Below, in pieces: positions 1 to 7,472 of a stretch of DNA of 64,000 bases. Position 1 is the stretch's first letter, and each line of letters starts with the position of its first letter. Origin of the DNA: Bradyrhizobium sp. BR13661 (lineage in GTDB: Bacteria; Pseudomonadota; Alphaproteobacteria; Rhizobiales; Xanthobacteraceae); contig NZ_JARXWB010000009.1 in the NCBI RefSeq assembly GCF_029892425.1, positions 186,001 to 250,000 on the forward strand. The letters are read 5' to 3'. Position numbers and translations under genes: made by a program. The notes under the pieces are model-generated. The model searched no databases and was not told where the DNA came from. It was given only the letters and a program-made list of their open reading frames with translations.

Positions 1-96
1 GAGCGCCGAATTGACGCCGGTCTTCTCGCCGAGCGATTGAGCGAGAGCTGGTCCTGCGAGCAGCACGCAGGCTGCGGCGATAACGGTATGCTTCAT
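1..96 (-). CDS. Exported protein, N-terminal fragment (DUF4142-like?)
   Basis: Only the first 32 codons lie in the window; the gene runs off the left edge. The start ATG is at 94-96. The N-terminus is a Sec signal peptide: a basic start, a hydrophobic core and an ALAQ cleavage site near residue 20. The mature part begins SLGEKTGVNSAL. That start resembles DUF4142-type exported proteins of Bradyrhizobium, but this rests on memory of the family and a dozen residues only. It reads away from the DUF3147 genes on the same strand, about 80 bp downstream of them. Confidence 0.6.
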   Translation of the reverse strand, partial: MKHTVIAAACVLLAGPALAQSLGEKTGVNSAL

Positions 97-174
97 GGTC
101 CGGTCCTCTGATTGGTCGCGCGGCGTTCGGCGCGCAGCTTTGCGGCGATCAACACGTGTTCGCGACGGAGGTTC

Positions 175-675
175 CTAATCCGTCGGGTGACGTCCCGTGC
201 GCGGATTGATCGGATCGGGATGAGGTCCATGTCGCTGTCGGGCCGAGGGGCGCGCTCGAAGGTCGCGCCGCAAGCGCCAGGCAGCGATGGCGATCGCCAA
301 CCAGACGAGGAGCGCGGTCGCGAGGCAGACCAGCGGCGACAGCCGGTCGGCTTGCCACCACAGCACGACGGCAAAGCCGCCGAGCCCGAGACTTCCCCAG
401 CCAGCACCCGCAGCATCGAGCGCGGCTGCACCTTTGCCGCGCTCGACGCCGGAGAGGCATTTCCGTTCCTTTCGTTGGCGCTCGTGTTTCTCAATGAGGG
501 TTGCGCTGGCGGCAAAAATGGCCGGAAAAGCAAGAAAGAGCCCGCCGAGCGCAGGTCCGCCGAGATCGCCGACCAGCCCGGCGACAACTGCCGTCAGGCC
601 GCCGAGGCCAAACCGCGCGAGATAATCGTGGAGCTTCGTCTGCTTCGCGGCGCTGAATTTGAACCGGACAACCAT
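175..675 (-). CDS. DUF3147-family membrane protein (166 aa)
   Basis: Small inner-membrane protein of unknown function. The N-terminal half carries the family signature with hydrophobic segments around residues 22-60 (GGLFLAFPAIFAAS followed by a LIEKHE turn), and there is another membrane segment at about residues 110-132. The C-terminus is basic and probably cytoplasmic. The ATG is 3 nt after the stop of the upstream gene (679-1017), so the two are probably co-transcribed and translationally coupled. That upstream gene looks like a second, diverged DUF3147 protein, so this may be a tandem duplication. No catalytic residues are visible. Confidence 0.75.
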   Translation of the reverse strand: MVVRFKFSAAKQTKLHDYLARFGLGGLTAVVAGLVGDLGGPALGGLFLAFPAIFAASATLIEKHERQRKERKCLSGVERGKGAAALDAAGAGWGSLGLGGFAVVLWWQADRLSPLVCLATALLVWLAIAIAAWRLRRDLRARPSARQRHGPHPDPINPRTGRHPTD

Positions 676-678
676 GTC

Positions 679-1017
679 CTAGCCGATGAGGGTCTGTTCG
701 GCGCCGATCGCAACGATCAGCCACACCGCGAGCGCTGCACACGATGCAAGGGACACCTTCCAGCCAGCCCGTACGATGAGCTGGCAGACGGTGAAGCTGT
801 AGATGGCGAGCGCAAGCGATCCAAGGATCATGGACCGCCCTTCGATGCTTACATAACTGCCTCCATGCCTTGCATAGGCGAGGCCGAGCGTGCCCAGCGC
901 AACGGATGGTGCCGCGCCAAAAAGACCTGCAAAGCTTTTCGGACGCAGCACATCGCCCAGGATCGCGAACAACGAGACGACGATACCGCCGATGACGAAG
1001 CGTAACGCGTGGTCCAT
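679..1017 (-). CDS. DUF3147-like membrane protein (112 aa)
   Basis: Short, very hydrophobic protein with about four membrane segments (from residues 7, 36, 62 and 90). Two in-frame ATGs occur at 1018-1020 and 1015-1017. The GGAGG Shine-Dalgarno is 4 nt before the second and 1 nt before the first, so I chose the second. The length fits the DUF3147/GlpM-like family, which is usually 110-120 residues. It is first in a two-gene unit with the 166-aa paralogue. Function is unknown; stress-linked neighbours (CsbD-like, DUF2231) suggest an envelope or stress role, by inference only. Confidence 0.7.
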   Translation of the reverse strand: MDHALRFVIGGIVVSLFAILGDVLRPKSFAGLFGAAPSVALGTLGLAYARHGGSYVSIEGRSMILGSLALAIYSFTVCQLIVRAGWKVSLASCAALAVWLIVAIGAEQTLIG

Positions 1018-1230
1018 CATGCCTCCGTGCGATCGTTCCTCTCCTTGGGGGAGACCTATCAATGGAAGCAAACCCTCAACGTTCCTCGGCCGCTCACAAC
1101 AATGAGAGTTCACGTCGGTTTGAGGTTCCCCGATTGCGCGGCCGCGCCGGCGCGGAGGAACGTGATGATCTCTGATGAATTGCCCTGACGGCACGATTGG
1201 TCGTGACATTAACAACACAGGGAGACTGAC

Positions 1231-1416
1231 ATGAGCGTTAAGGGTGAGATCAAGGAAGGCGCCGGCTACATCAAGGAAGAGATCCACGAGCACGGCAAGT
1301 CCGCGGAGAGCCAACGCAAGGCCCAGGAAGGTCGTGATCTGCGCAACGAAGGCCGGATCGAAGACGGCAAGGCGCCGAAGACCACGAAGCCCGGCACCGA
1401 TCATCCGGAGAAGTGA
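1231..1416 (+). CDS. Small CsbD-like hydrophilic protein (61 aa)
   Basis: Highly charged peptide with no hydrophobic segment, rich in Lys, Glu, Gly and His. It starts MSVKGEIKEGAGYIKEEI, like CsbD-type general stress proteins, whose opening is typically a K-x-K-G-x-x-K-E-x-x-G pattern. A GGGAGA ribosome-binding site precedes the ATG ('cagggagactgacatg'). Proteins of this kind are usually induced by the general stress response in rhizobia. No clear EcfG promoter was found in the 210 bp upstream. A weakly structured, non-enzymatic role is likely; the family assignment is tentative. Confidence 0.7.
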   Translation: MSVKGEIKEGAGYIKEEIHEHGKSAESQRKAQEGRDLRNEGRIEDGKAPKTTKPGTDHPEK

Positions 1417-1471
1417 CTGGATGATGCCGTCTCGCGCATGCGGGGCGGCATCATTCCCTGGAGAAACGCAA

Positions 1472-1936
1472 ATGAGCGATGTTTCATCCCGCGCGATCCG
1501 CCCGGTTGCGACCGCGGAAGTCGCTGGCCAGCCAATTCATCCGATGCTGGTGCCGATACCGATCGCGTGCTTCGTCGGGGCGTTGCTGACCGACATCGCC
1601 TATGTCGTCTCCGCCGAAATCATGTGGGCGGATTTTTCCGCGTGGCTCCTGGTCGTCGGCGTCATCTTCGGCCTGCTGGCCGCTGCCGCAGGCCTAATCG
1701 ATTTCCTGGGCAACCGGCTCGTGCGATCCCAGGCACCGGCCTGGCCGCATCTGATCGGCAACGCCATCGCTCTGGTCCTGGCGATCTTCAATGCAGCGAT
1801 CCACACCCGCGATGCCTGGACTTCGGTATGGCCGCTGGGGCTCGTCCTCTCGGCGCTTACGGTGCTGATCCTGCCAATCACCGGCTGGCTGGGCTGGGCG
1901 TTGGTGTACCGCCACGGCGTAGGAGTTGCGCGATGA
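1472..1936 (+). CDS. DUF2231 membrane protein (154 aa)
   Basis: Predicted inner-membrane protein with four hydrophobic segments at about residues 28-46, 54-78, 90-108 and 118-145. The motif GQPIHPMLVPIPIACFVGAL near residue 20 is the hallmark 'HPxLVxfPi' opening of DUF2231 proteins. These often sit beside PQQ-type sugar dehydrogenases or cytochromes, and some have been proposed to bind haem. The start ATG at 1472 has a GGAG site 8 nt upstream. The stop overlaps the start of the next gene (ATGA, 1933-1936), so the sugar dehydrogenase lipoprotein is co-translated. Confidence 0.8.
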   Translation: MSDVSSRAIRPVATAEVAGQPIHPMLVPIPIACFVGALLTDIAYVVSAEIMWADFSAWLLVVGVIFGLLAAAAGLIDFLGNRLVRSQAPAWPHLIGNAIALVLAIFNAAIHTRDAWTSVWPLGLVLSALTVLILPITGWLGWALVYRHGVGVAR

Positions 1937-3267
1937 TGTCCAAGCTCACCCGCGCGCTTCTGTGCACGTCGCTCCTGTGCCTCGCCGGCTGCGATGACGG
2001 CAGCGGTGACCCCAAGGCGCAGATCGGGACCAATCCGAAGCTGCCCGACATCCAGCAATATCTGCTGCCGCCGATGCACATCGCCCGCATTGTCGGCTGG
2101 AAGAAGGACGAGACGCCTGATGTCGCGCAGGGCTTGCAGGCCAAGGCCTTCGCGACCCGCTTGCAGCATCCGCGCTCGCTCTACGTGCTGCCCAATGGCG
2201 ACGTGCTGGTGGTGGAATCCAAGGCACCCAAGGCCGCCGCGATCAAGCGGCCCAAGGAGATCGTGATGGGATTCATCGAGTCCTGGGCGACCTCCGGCGG
2301 CGACACCGGCGAGAGCAACCGCATCACGCTGTTGCGCGATACCAACGGCGACGGCGTGCCCGACACGCAGAGCGTCTTCCTCGACCATCTCAACTCGCCG
2401 TTCGGCGTCGCCCTGGTCGGCAACGATCTCTACGTCGCCAACACCGATGCGATCGTCAAATATCCCTATACCGAAGGCGATACCAGGATCACCGCGGCGG
2501 GCACGGTGTTGACGCCGCTGCCGGGCGGCCCGATCGACCACCACTGGACCAAGAGCCTGGTCGCGAGCCCGGACGGTTCAAAACTCTATGTCGGCGTCGG
2601 CTCCAACAGCAACATCACCGAGAACGGAATGGAGGCCGAGCACAATCGCGCCGATATTCTCGAGGTCGATCGCGCCAGCGGCCGCTGGCGCATCTTTGCC
2701 AGCGGCCTGCGCAATCCCAACGGCCTCAGCTTCGAGCCGCAGAGCGGCGCGCTGTGGACGGTGGTGAACGAGCGCGATGAGCTCGGCCCCGACCTTGTGC
2801 CCGACTACATGACGTCGGTGAAGGACGGCGCCTTCTATGGCTGGCCCTACAGCTATTACGGCCAGCACGTCGATCCCCGCGTCAAGCCGCAGCGGCCGGA
2901 CCTGGTGGCCAAGGCGATCGCACCCGACTACGCCTTGAGCTCGCATGTCGCGCCGCTCGGGCTGGCCTTCTCAACCGGCAGCAGCCTGCCGCCCGCCTAC
3001 CGCGGCGGCGCCTTCGTCGGTGAGCACGGCAGCTGGAACAGGCAGGTGCTGAACGGCTACAAGGTCGTGTATGTGCCGTTCACGGACGGCAAGCCGAGCG
3101 GGCCGGCACAGGACGTCGTCACCGGCTTCCTCAACAGTGACAATCAGGCACGCGGCCGTCCCGTCGGCGTTGCCATCGACAAATCAGGCGCTTTGCTGGT
3201 CGCCGATGACAGCGGCAATACGGTATGGCGGGTCACGGCGGCGCATCCGCAAGTGACGCAACGATAG
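1933..3267 (+). CDS. PQQ-dependent sugar (sorbosone-type) dehydrogenase lipoprotein
   Basis: Predicted periplasmic, membrane-anchored dehydrogenase of 444 aa with the six-bladed beta-propeller fold of soluble glucose/sorbosone dehydrogenases (GSDH), which use PQQ. The N-terminus is a lipoprotein signal with lipobox LAGC (Cys20). Family motifs include the HPRSLYVLPNGDVLVVES blade near residue 77, GLRNPNGLSFEPQSGALW near residue 257, and GEHGSWNR near 363. The ATG at 1933 has an AGGAG 7 nt upstream and overlaps the DUF2231 stop. The pair suggests a sugar oxidation unit feeding the respiratory chain through a membrane partner. The actual substrate cannot be read from the sequence. Confidence 0.85.
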   Translation: MMSKLTRALLCTSLLCLAGCDDGSGDPKAQIGTNPKLPDIQQYLLPPMHIARIVGWKKDETPDVAQGLQAKAFATRLQHPRSLYVLPNGDVLVVESKAPKAAAIKRPKEIVMGFIESWATSGGDTGESNRITLLRDTNGDGVPDTQSVFLDHLNSPFGVALVGNDLYVANTDAIVKYPYTEGDTRITAAGTVLTPLPGGPIDHHWTKSLVASPDGSKLYVGVGSNSNITENGMEAEHNRADILEVDRASGRWRIFASGLRNPNGLSFEPQSGALWTVVNERDELGPDLVPDYMTSVKDGAFYGWPYSYYGQHVDPRVKPQRPDLVAKAIAPDYALSSHVAPLGLAFSTGSSLPPAYRGGAFVGEHGSWNRQVLNGYKVVYVPFTDGKPSGPAQDVVTGFLNSDNQARGRPVGVAIDKSGALLVADDSGNTVWRVTAAHPQVTQR

Positions 3268-3395
3268 GCTCACGCAGCGACAGGAGAGGGATGATGGGTC
3301 TTGCTCCGGCTTGATGTCAACGCTTCGCGCATCTCACCAAGTTCATCACAAGCCAGAAGCGACAACGCGATTAGCGGAAAGAAAAGCTCATCAAG

Positions 3396-3581
3396 TCACT
3401 TCGCGTAACCCTGCGATCGGAGCCAGGCGATCCGGCGTTCCCCGTTCATCCAATCGTCGATTTCTGCTTTGCTCGTGAAGCCCGTGATTTCCCGGGGGGC
3501 TGCGCCGGGGTACTCGGCAACAATAGTCCAGTCGCCCTCTGAGTTACGGAGTGGTTTGAAGCTTACTTTCACTTTTGCCAT
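3396..3581 (-). CDS. Small conserved-looking hypothetical protein (61 aa)
   Basis: A compact soluble protein with no signal peptide or Cys. The middle has a pattern seen in small alpha/beta proteins: VKVSFKPL, then WTIVAEYPG, then ITGFTSKAEIDDWMNGERRIAWL with aromatic and acidic helix positions. It resembles small rhizobial 'hypothetical' proteins with an ITGF-x-S-x-x-E-x-x-x-W helix. The gene lies alone, convergent to the sugar dehydrogenase and divergent from cspA. No function is suggested by the sequence. Confidence 0.6.
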   Translation of the reverse strand: MAKVKVSFKPLRNSEGDWTIVAEYPGAAPREITGFTSKAEIDDWMNGERRIAWLRSQGYAK

Positions 3582-3907
3582 GCCGAACCATGCAGGAAAG
3601 CGCGCGAAAAGGGAACCTCTGGGGAAGCAATTGAAGCAATTTGTCGCCAGCCTCGGGCCTGCGGCTATGGTTCTGTCGTGCCGACGAGGAGTTTGTTGAC
3701 AAGCTCGTGCGCCCGCTGTTGGTTTCTTCTTGAGATCTCCCCACTACTCATGTATAGTTTGAAAATCGATACTGGCCGAACAACTGTTCCGCTTTCGCCT
3801 CAGATCCTGACGGCGCGCACGTTTCAGACATTCTCCAACATCGACGAACTGGACGCTGGCCGCAACTCCGCGCGCCAGGTCATGCGCGCACGCGAAAGGA
3901 ACACCCG
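3582..3907. other. Intergenic stretch upstream of cspA
   Basis: 326 bp between the divergent 61-aa gene and cspA. It should hold promoters for both and a long cspA leader, as is usual for cold-shock genes. A 77-codon frame crosses it (3678-3911) but has no ribosome-binding site and unlikely composition, so I read it as non-coding. The GAAAGGAACACCCG just before the cspA start is its ribosome-binding region. Confidence 0.5.
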
Positions 3908-4117
3908 ATGAATACAGGTACAGTGAAGTGGTTTAACACCCAAAAGGGCTTCGGCTTTATCCAGCCGGCAAACGGCAGCAACGACGTTTTCGTTCATATC
4001 AGCGCGGTCGAACGCGCCGGAATGGGCACCCTCAACGAAGGTCAGACGGTGTCTTACGACGTCGTCGCAGACCGTCGCACGGGCAAGTCCGCTGCCGAAA
4101 ATCTTCGTGCTGCTTAG
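3908..4117 (+). CDS. cspA: Cold-shock protein CspA family
   Basis: 69-aa single cold-shock domain protein that binds single-stranded nucleic acid and acts as an RNA chaperone. RNP1 (KGFGFI, residues 13-18) and RNP2 (VFVHIS, residues 27-32) are intact, and the family opening TGTVKWFN is at residues 3-10. Length and start match the family. GAAAGGAACACCCG precedes the ATG. The leader appears long, as in cold-regulated csp genes, and the gene ends at an intrinsic terminator at 4174-4208. Alphaproteobacteria carry several cspA paralogues, so cold induction of this copy is not proven. Confidence 0.95.
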   Translation: MNTGTVKWFNTQKGFGFIQPANGSNDVFVHISAVERAGMGTLNEGQTVSYDVVADRRTGKSAAENLRAA

Positions 4118-4173
4118 TTAACGCGCGACAGACCTTTTGCTCTCGCCACGGATGTACTGGCAGAGCTTGTGGT

Positions 4174-4208
4174 CCCCCGCGCCTGAGTCATCAGGGGCGG
4201 GGATTTTG
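4174..4208 (+). terminator. Intrinsic terminator after cspA
   Basis: A GC-rich stem, CCCCGCGCCTGA pairing with TCAGGGGCGGGG around a GTCA loop, is followed by ATTTTGCTT. It lies 57 bp after the cspA stop and would end a short monocistronic transcript. Confidence 0.7.
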
Positions 4209-4265
4209 CTTCAAATCCGTGCGGTGCATCCGAAGAACGTGGATCGGCGCAAAGCAGGATATTCA

Positions 4266-4505
4266 ATGAGCATTGTAAAGCGGCATCTCGCCGAGCAGGA
4301 AGAGCGACTGGTTCTCATCGAAGAAATTTGCATCGATAAGGGAGCGCTCGTCTTGGATACCGCCACAGATGAGGTCTACTTCTCTGCAGACGAAGAGGCC
4401 TACAAGAACGCCTACGTGACCGTGTTTCAGGCCTGGGCCAAGGGCACGATCCAGGGCACGGCGGAACAGATATTCGAGGCTACAAAATCCATTCTCGAGG
4501 ACTAG
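4266..4505 (+). CDS. Hypothetical acidic protein (79 aa)
   Basis: Small soluble, acidic, mainly helical protein with no signal peptide, membrane segment or Cys pair. It has a repeated acidic pattern (LVLDTATDEVYFSADEEAY) and ends in an amphipathic helix (AEQIFEATKSILED). The start ATG at 4266 follows 'aaagcaggatattcaatg', which offers an AGG site 8 nt upstream. It sits between cspA and another small unknown on the same strand, after the cspA terminator. I do not recognise the family. Confidence 0.5.
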   Translation: MSIVKRHLAEQEERLVLIEEICIDKGALVLDTATDEVYFSADEEAYKNAYVTVFQAWAKGTIQGTAEQIFEATKSILED

Positions 4506-4600
4506 AGCATCTCGTATTTGATCTGGCGAGCCATGACCGGACACGACAGTACGCATTGCGTCGCTTCAAGCCATGACAGCCGCAAACGTTGAGGTCACAC

Positions 4601-4807
4601 ATGTCGCATGCTTACAAGTTGAACGAGGACGTTCGCCACCAACCCCAAGGCCCACAAGGACGGGCCGCCGCCGAACCGCCGGTGACTTACACCATCATTC
4701 GACATATGCCCATCGAGTCCGATGGACGCGTTAGATACCGGATCAGGTGCAAGTCCGAGAAGATCGAGCGGGTCGTTACGGAAGATCAACTTTCGCATGT
4801 TCAATAG
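4601..4807 (+). CDS. Hypothetical basic protein (68 aa)
   Basis: Small soluble protein; the ATG at 4601 is preceded by 'gttgaggtcacac', giving a GAGG site. The C-terminal half (YTIIRHMPIESDGRVRYRIR then IERVVTEDQLS) reads like a small beta-rich domain; similar short proteins with an 'YRIRxxxExxxRVVxEdqL' ending occur in Bradyrhizobium. No catalytic motif or localisation signal is seen. It is probably a housekeeping or stress small protein, but no function should be assigned. Confidence 0.55.
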   Translation: MSHAYKLNEDVRHQPQGPQGRAAAEPPVTYTIIRHMPIESDGRVRYRIRCKSEKIERVVTEDQLSHVQ

Positions 4808-4951
4808 CTTTCCGACCGGGGCAATACCGGGCAGGAGAGTCTGACGAGAGTCGGATGTCGTGCATGCTGGACGAGCCGCCGCAACGGGCCGGAAGGCGAC
4901 ATCGCCAGCTATCGCGGTGACCCTAACTTGGTCAAAGCGGCCGCGGGCCGT

Positions 4952-5125
4952 TCAGCGGCAGACCTTCACGTAGACACAGATCTTCTTGAAGTTCTCCCAG
5001 CGGCACTGCTGTTCCATCCGGCATGCTTTTCCTTTCGGGTCTGCCGGCGCGGCTTGGCCTGCCAGGGCTGCGGTGCTGGCGCCGATAACGAGCGTTGCGA
5101 TCAGAATCCGGCCGACATATTTCAT
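4952..5125 (-). CDS. Small exported Cys-rich protein (57 aa)
   Basis: Begins with a signal peptide (basic start, hydrophobic core, cleavage after TAALAG near residue 23), leaving about 34 residues with four Cys (CRMEQQC then C-x6-C). This suggests a disulphide-stabilised periplasmic or secreted peptide. The ATG at 5123-5125 has a strong AGGAG 7 nt upstream. It lies 34 bp downstream of the MORN-repeat gene on the same strand and is probably last in that operon, which also encodes a TlpA-type thiol-disulphide protein that could act on its cysteines (inference). Confidence 0.65.
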   Translation of the reverse strand: MKYVGRILIATLVIGASTAALAGQAAPADPKGKACRMEQQCRWENFKKICVYVKVCR

Positions 5126-5159
5126 AGTTTTCTCCTGCGGAACATCGGTAGTTGCCTCA

Positions 5160-5705
5160 TCAGTGACAGTTCGAGGACGATACGCCGAAGGCCAACTTAC
5201 GCTTTCCGTCAGCGAGGCAGCCATCTTTCCAAATTCCCTGGAACACGCCCTCGAGCGTAGTCGCAGTGCCCATCCCGTTCGGCTTGCCGTTGCGGAATTC
5301 TCCTTCATAGCGCCCGCGCAGCAGATTCATGATGCCATGCCCGCTGGGCTCGCCATTCAACAGCTCACCTTCATAGGAACCGGACCCCCAGGCCTGTCGA
5401 CCACGGCCGGACTGACGGCCTTGATTCCATTGTCCCTCGTCGGTCTCGATTACGGTCGTGCTTCGCAGCCATCGCAGGTTGCCGTGCCCTTGCGCCAATC
5501 CGTTGACACATTCGCCGGTCCAACTCACGGACTCGCCGGGAGTTGGATGCGGATTGAAGACTTGGCAGCCGTTTCCGGGATCGGCGACGAAGGCGCCGGG
5601 CGTTACCGAGGGCTCTTTGGTCTGAGCATTCCCCGCCGCCGGGTAACCCAGCGCCATCAGGAACAATGCCGATCTACCGATGATCTGCTTGACGGCTTCG
5701 TTCAC
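5160..5705 (-). CDS. Exported MORN-repeat protein (181 aa)
   Basis: The signal peptide spans about residues 1-28 (ending GNAQ). The mature region has Cys48, Cys67 and two C-terminal Cys, and a run of MORN-like repeats, each a Y/W-x-G-E-[FL]-x-N-G-x-x-x-G-x-G pattern: WTGECVNGLAQGHG, YEGELLNGEPSGHG, YEGEFRNGKPNGMG and FQGIWKDGCLADGK. MORN repeats form beta-hairpin ribbons in surface or membrane-associated proteins. The start overlaps the stop of the TlpA-like gene by 4 nt (ATGA), so the two are translationally coupled. Substrate or partner unknown. Confidence 0.8.
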   Translation of the reverse strand: MNEAVKQIIGRSALFLMALGYPAAGNAQTKEPSVTPGAFVADPGNGCQVFNPHPTPGESVSWTGECVNGLAQGHGNLRWLRSTTVIETDEGQWNQGRQSGRGRQAWGSGSYEGELLNGEPSGHGIMNLLRGRYEGEFRNGKPNGMGTATTLEGVFQGIWKDGCLADGKRKLAFGVSSSNCH

Positions 5706-6262
5706 GGGGTGTCCTTGCTTTCAAGGAGCGGCAGAACAACATCACGCAGAAGGGGCTCGCGGACATCAATGAACTTGTCACGGATGATTCCATCCCGATC
5801 GATCACGAAGGTGAGCGGAAAGCCTTCGGGAGGGCCAAACCCGTCCTGTGTGATCTTGTCGAGGGTGGAGGTCGGGTAAGACAGACCTCGGCTGACGGTG
5901 CGCATTTTCGCAAAATCCCGAGGACGATCCGCGCTGATGCCGATCAACTCCAGTCCCTGTTCGTGATAGCGCTGATAGAAAGCATTGAGGGTCGGCATCT
6001 CCTTCTTGCACGGCGCGCACCAGGTCGCCCAGTAGTTCACCAGGACGACCTTGCCGCGAAGCCTGGCGAGGTCGAAAGTGTCGCCATCGAGCCGTGCGAC
6101 GATGAGCGGTGGCGCCGGCTTGCCCATCTCCGGTGCAGCGCGGGCACGATCGATCAACGCCGTCATCACCAACAGTGCTGTGGCGACTCTGATCGACTTG
6201 TCCTTTAGCCCGAGAAGGAGCGCCAGGCTCCTTCTCGCTGTTACGAGTGCTTGTGGTCGCAT
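5702..6262 (-). CDS. TlpA/ResA-like thioredoxin-fold protein (186 aa)
   Basis: Membrane-anchored or exported thiol-disulphide protein. Residues 22-43 are a hydrophobic signal or anchor; the thioredoxin fold follows with the active site WCAPC (Cys82, Cys85) and a cis-proline loop at GFPLTFVID. The AhpC/TSA-type opening (GKPAPPLIVARLDG, residues 47-60) and length fit the TlpA/ResA/DsbE family, which reduces or oxidises periplasmic proteins. It is coupled to the MORN-repeat gene and lies 18 bp after the Cys-cluster outer-membrane protein, so its targets may be the Cys-bearing products of this same operon (inference). Confidence 0.88.
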   Translation of the reverse strand: MRPQALVTARRSLALLLGLKDKSIRVATALLVMTALIDRARAAPEMGKPAPPLIVARLDGDTFDLARLRGKVVLVNYWATWCAPCKKEMPTLNAFYQRYHEQGLELIGISADRPRDFAKMRTVSRGLSYPTSTLDKITQDGFGPPEGFPLTFVIDRDGIIRDKFIDVREPLLRDVVLPLLESKDTP

Positions 6263-6280
6263 GCTAAGGTCGACCTCCCG

Positions 6281-7345
6281 CTAGAAATTATAGCTCGCCA
6301 CGGTCTTCACCATGTAGGGCGCAATCAACTGTCCCTGACTGCCGTTGTCGTTGATTGCCGCGTTGGTGCGATAGTAGATCGGGACCTCGACATCGACATA
6401 GAACTTGAAGACGCGCTTGTTCACCTCATCCAGAACCTTGGTGAACTCGACGCCCGGAGAGAACATCAGGCGGTCGAAGCCGGTGTTCAGCGGATCGGAC
6501 GCCGGGCCGCTGTCGTGCTGGCGGTGCGAGGCGATGATCTGGACCAGCGGCGCGATCTTGTCGAAGCCCAGCACGTTGTAGAAATTGTTGTAGATGATGC
6601 CGGCCGCGGCATCGACCTGGAAGCCCGGCTTGTAGACCTGCATCATGCCGCTGTCAGCGTTGAAGGCCGACTGATAAAGGAACGGCTGCTGCCACCTGAT
6701 CTGCGAGAAATACTGCCAGGCATTGTCGCCGGTGATCATGCCGCGGTGAAATGCACCGAGAATGAGATCGGTGCTGCCGGAGCCGATCTGTGTGTCGCGG
6801 TCGAGGCCGGTTGCCGTGAACGTGCCGGTCGGCAGCTTCAGTCCGAAGATGATGCCGGTGGACATGTCCGCGGCAAATCCCGTGTACATGCCCATCACCT
6901 CGACGTCGCCGAACGAACGCGAGTTGAAGGTCTGCACCATCGGCGGATCGTTAGGGAAGTTCGTATCGGTGCTGAAGGCGCGGGTCACATAGGGCACGCG
7001 CATCATGACGCCCCAATCCCGGTTGAACATGTATTGCAGGCCGACCGTGTACCAGTTGGTCAACACTTGCCTGTCCGAATTGGCAGACGCCGGTCCTTTC
7101 GAGCTGCCGATCCAATTGGTGTTCTGGTTGGAGTGCCACCATTCGGTGAAGATCCTGCCGCCGTGCTCGTCTTCCTGCGGCAGCAGGCCGCCGCCGACGT
7201 CGAACACGCTGCAGCCGCAGGCGCAGGCCAGAGCGGGGCTGGAGCCGACGGTCGACATGATGCAGAACGCGCCGACGAGGGATGCGAGGAGGAGGATGCC
7301 GCGCCGAATACGGCGCGAGCCGCGCTGCCAGATGTCAGTGAACAT
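6281..7345 (-). CDS. Outer-membrane-like protein with N-terminal CACGC cluster
   Basis: Predicted exported protein. A long hydrophobic signal at about residues 15-38 ends in ALA and is followed at once by CACGCSVFDVGGG, so three Cys sit at the mature N-terminus. The rest is rich in aromatic-ended beta strands and ends in F (TVASYNF), typical of an outer-membrane beta-barrel; such proteins are often annotated as 'transporter'. I chose the ATG at 7343-7345 because it has a GGAGC site; the frame stays open to 7471, directly after the porin stop, without a ribosome-binding site. It belongs to the porin - TlpA - MORN run. The Cys cluster may hold a metal or be a TlpA target (inference). Confidence 0.7.
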   Translation of the reverse strand: MFTDIWQRGSRRIRRGILLLASLVGAFCIMSTVGSSPALACACGCSVFDVGGGLLPQEDEHGGRIFTEWWHSNQNTNWIGSSKGPASANSDRQVLTNWYTVGLQYMFNRDWGVMMRVPYVTRAFSTDTNFPNDPPMVQTFNSRSFGDVEVMGMYTGFAADMSTGIIFGLKLPTGTFTATGLDRDTQIGSGSTDLILGAFHRGMITGDNAWQYFSQIRWQQPFLYQSAFNADSGMMQVYKPGFQVDAAAGIIYNNFYNVLGFDKIAPLVQIIASHRQHDSGPASDPLNTGFDRLMFSPGVEFTKVLDEVNKRVFKFYVDVEVPIYYRTNAAINDNGSQGQLIAPYMVKTVASYNF

Positions 7346-7472
7346 GGATGCTCCGATGGCATGTGCGGAAAGGAGGGTGCCGCGAACGGACACGCGCTTT
7401 CGCGCCTCGGTTTGAGTGGAGGGCTGGCCGACATTCACGATGGTCGCCGCCGATTGATGGCCGTGTGTCATG

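Noticed and set aside
112..1005. 297-codon plus-strand frame over the DUF3147 genes
   Set aside because: Charged, low-information composition; the minus strand has coherent hydrophobic proteins with ribosome-binding sites.
3678..3911. 77-codon frame running into cspA
   Set aside because: No ribosome-binding site, ends in the cspA start, and lies in the expected cspA leader.
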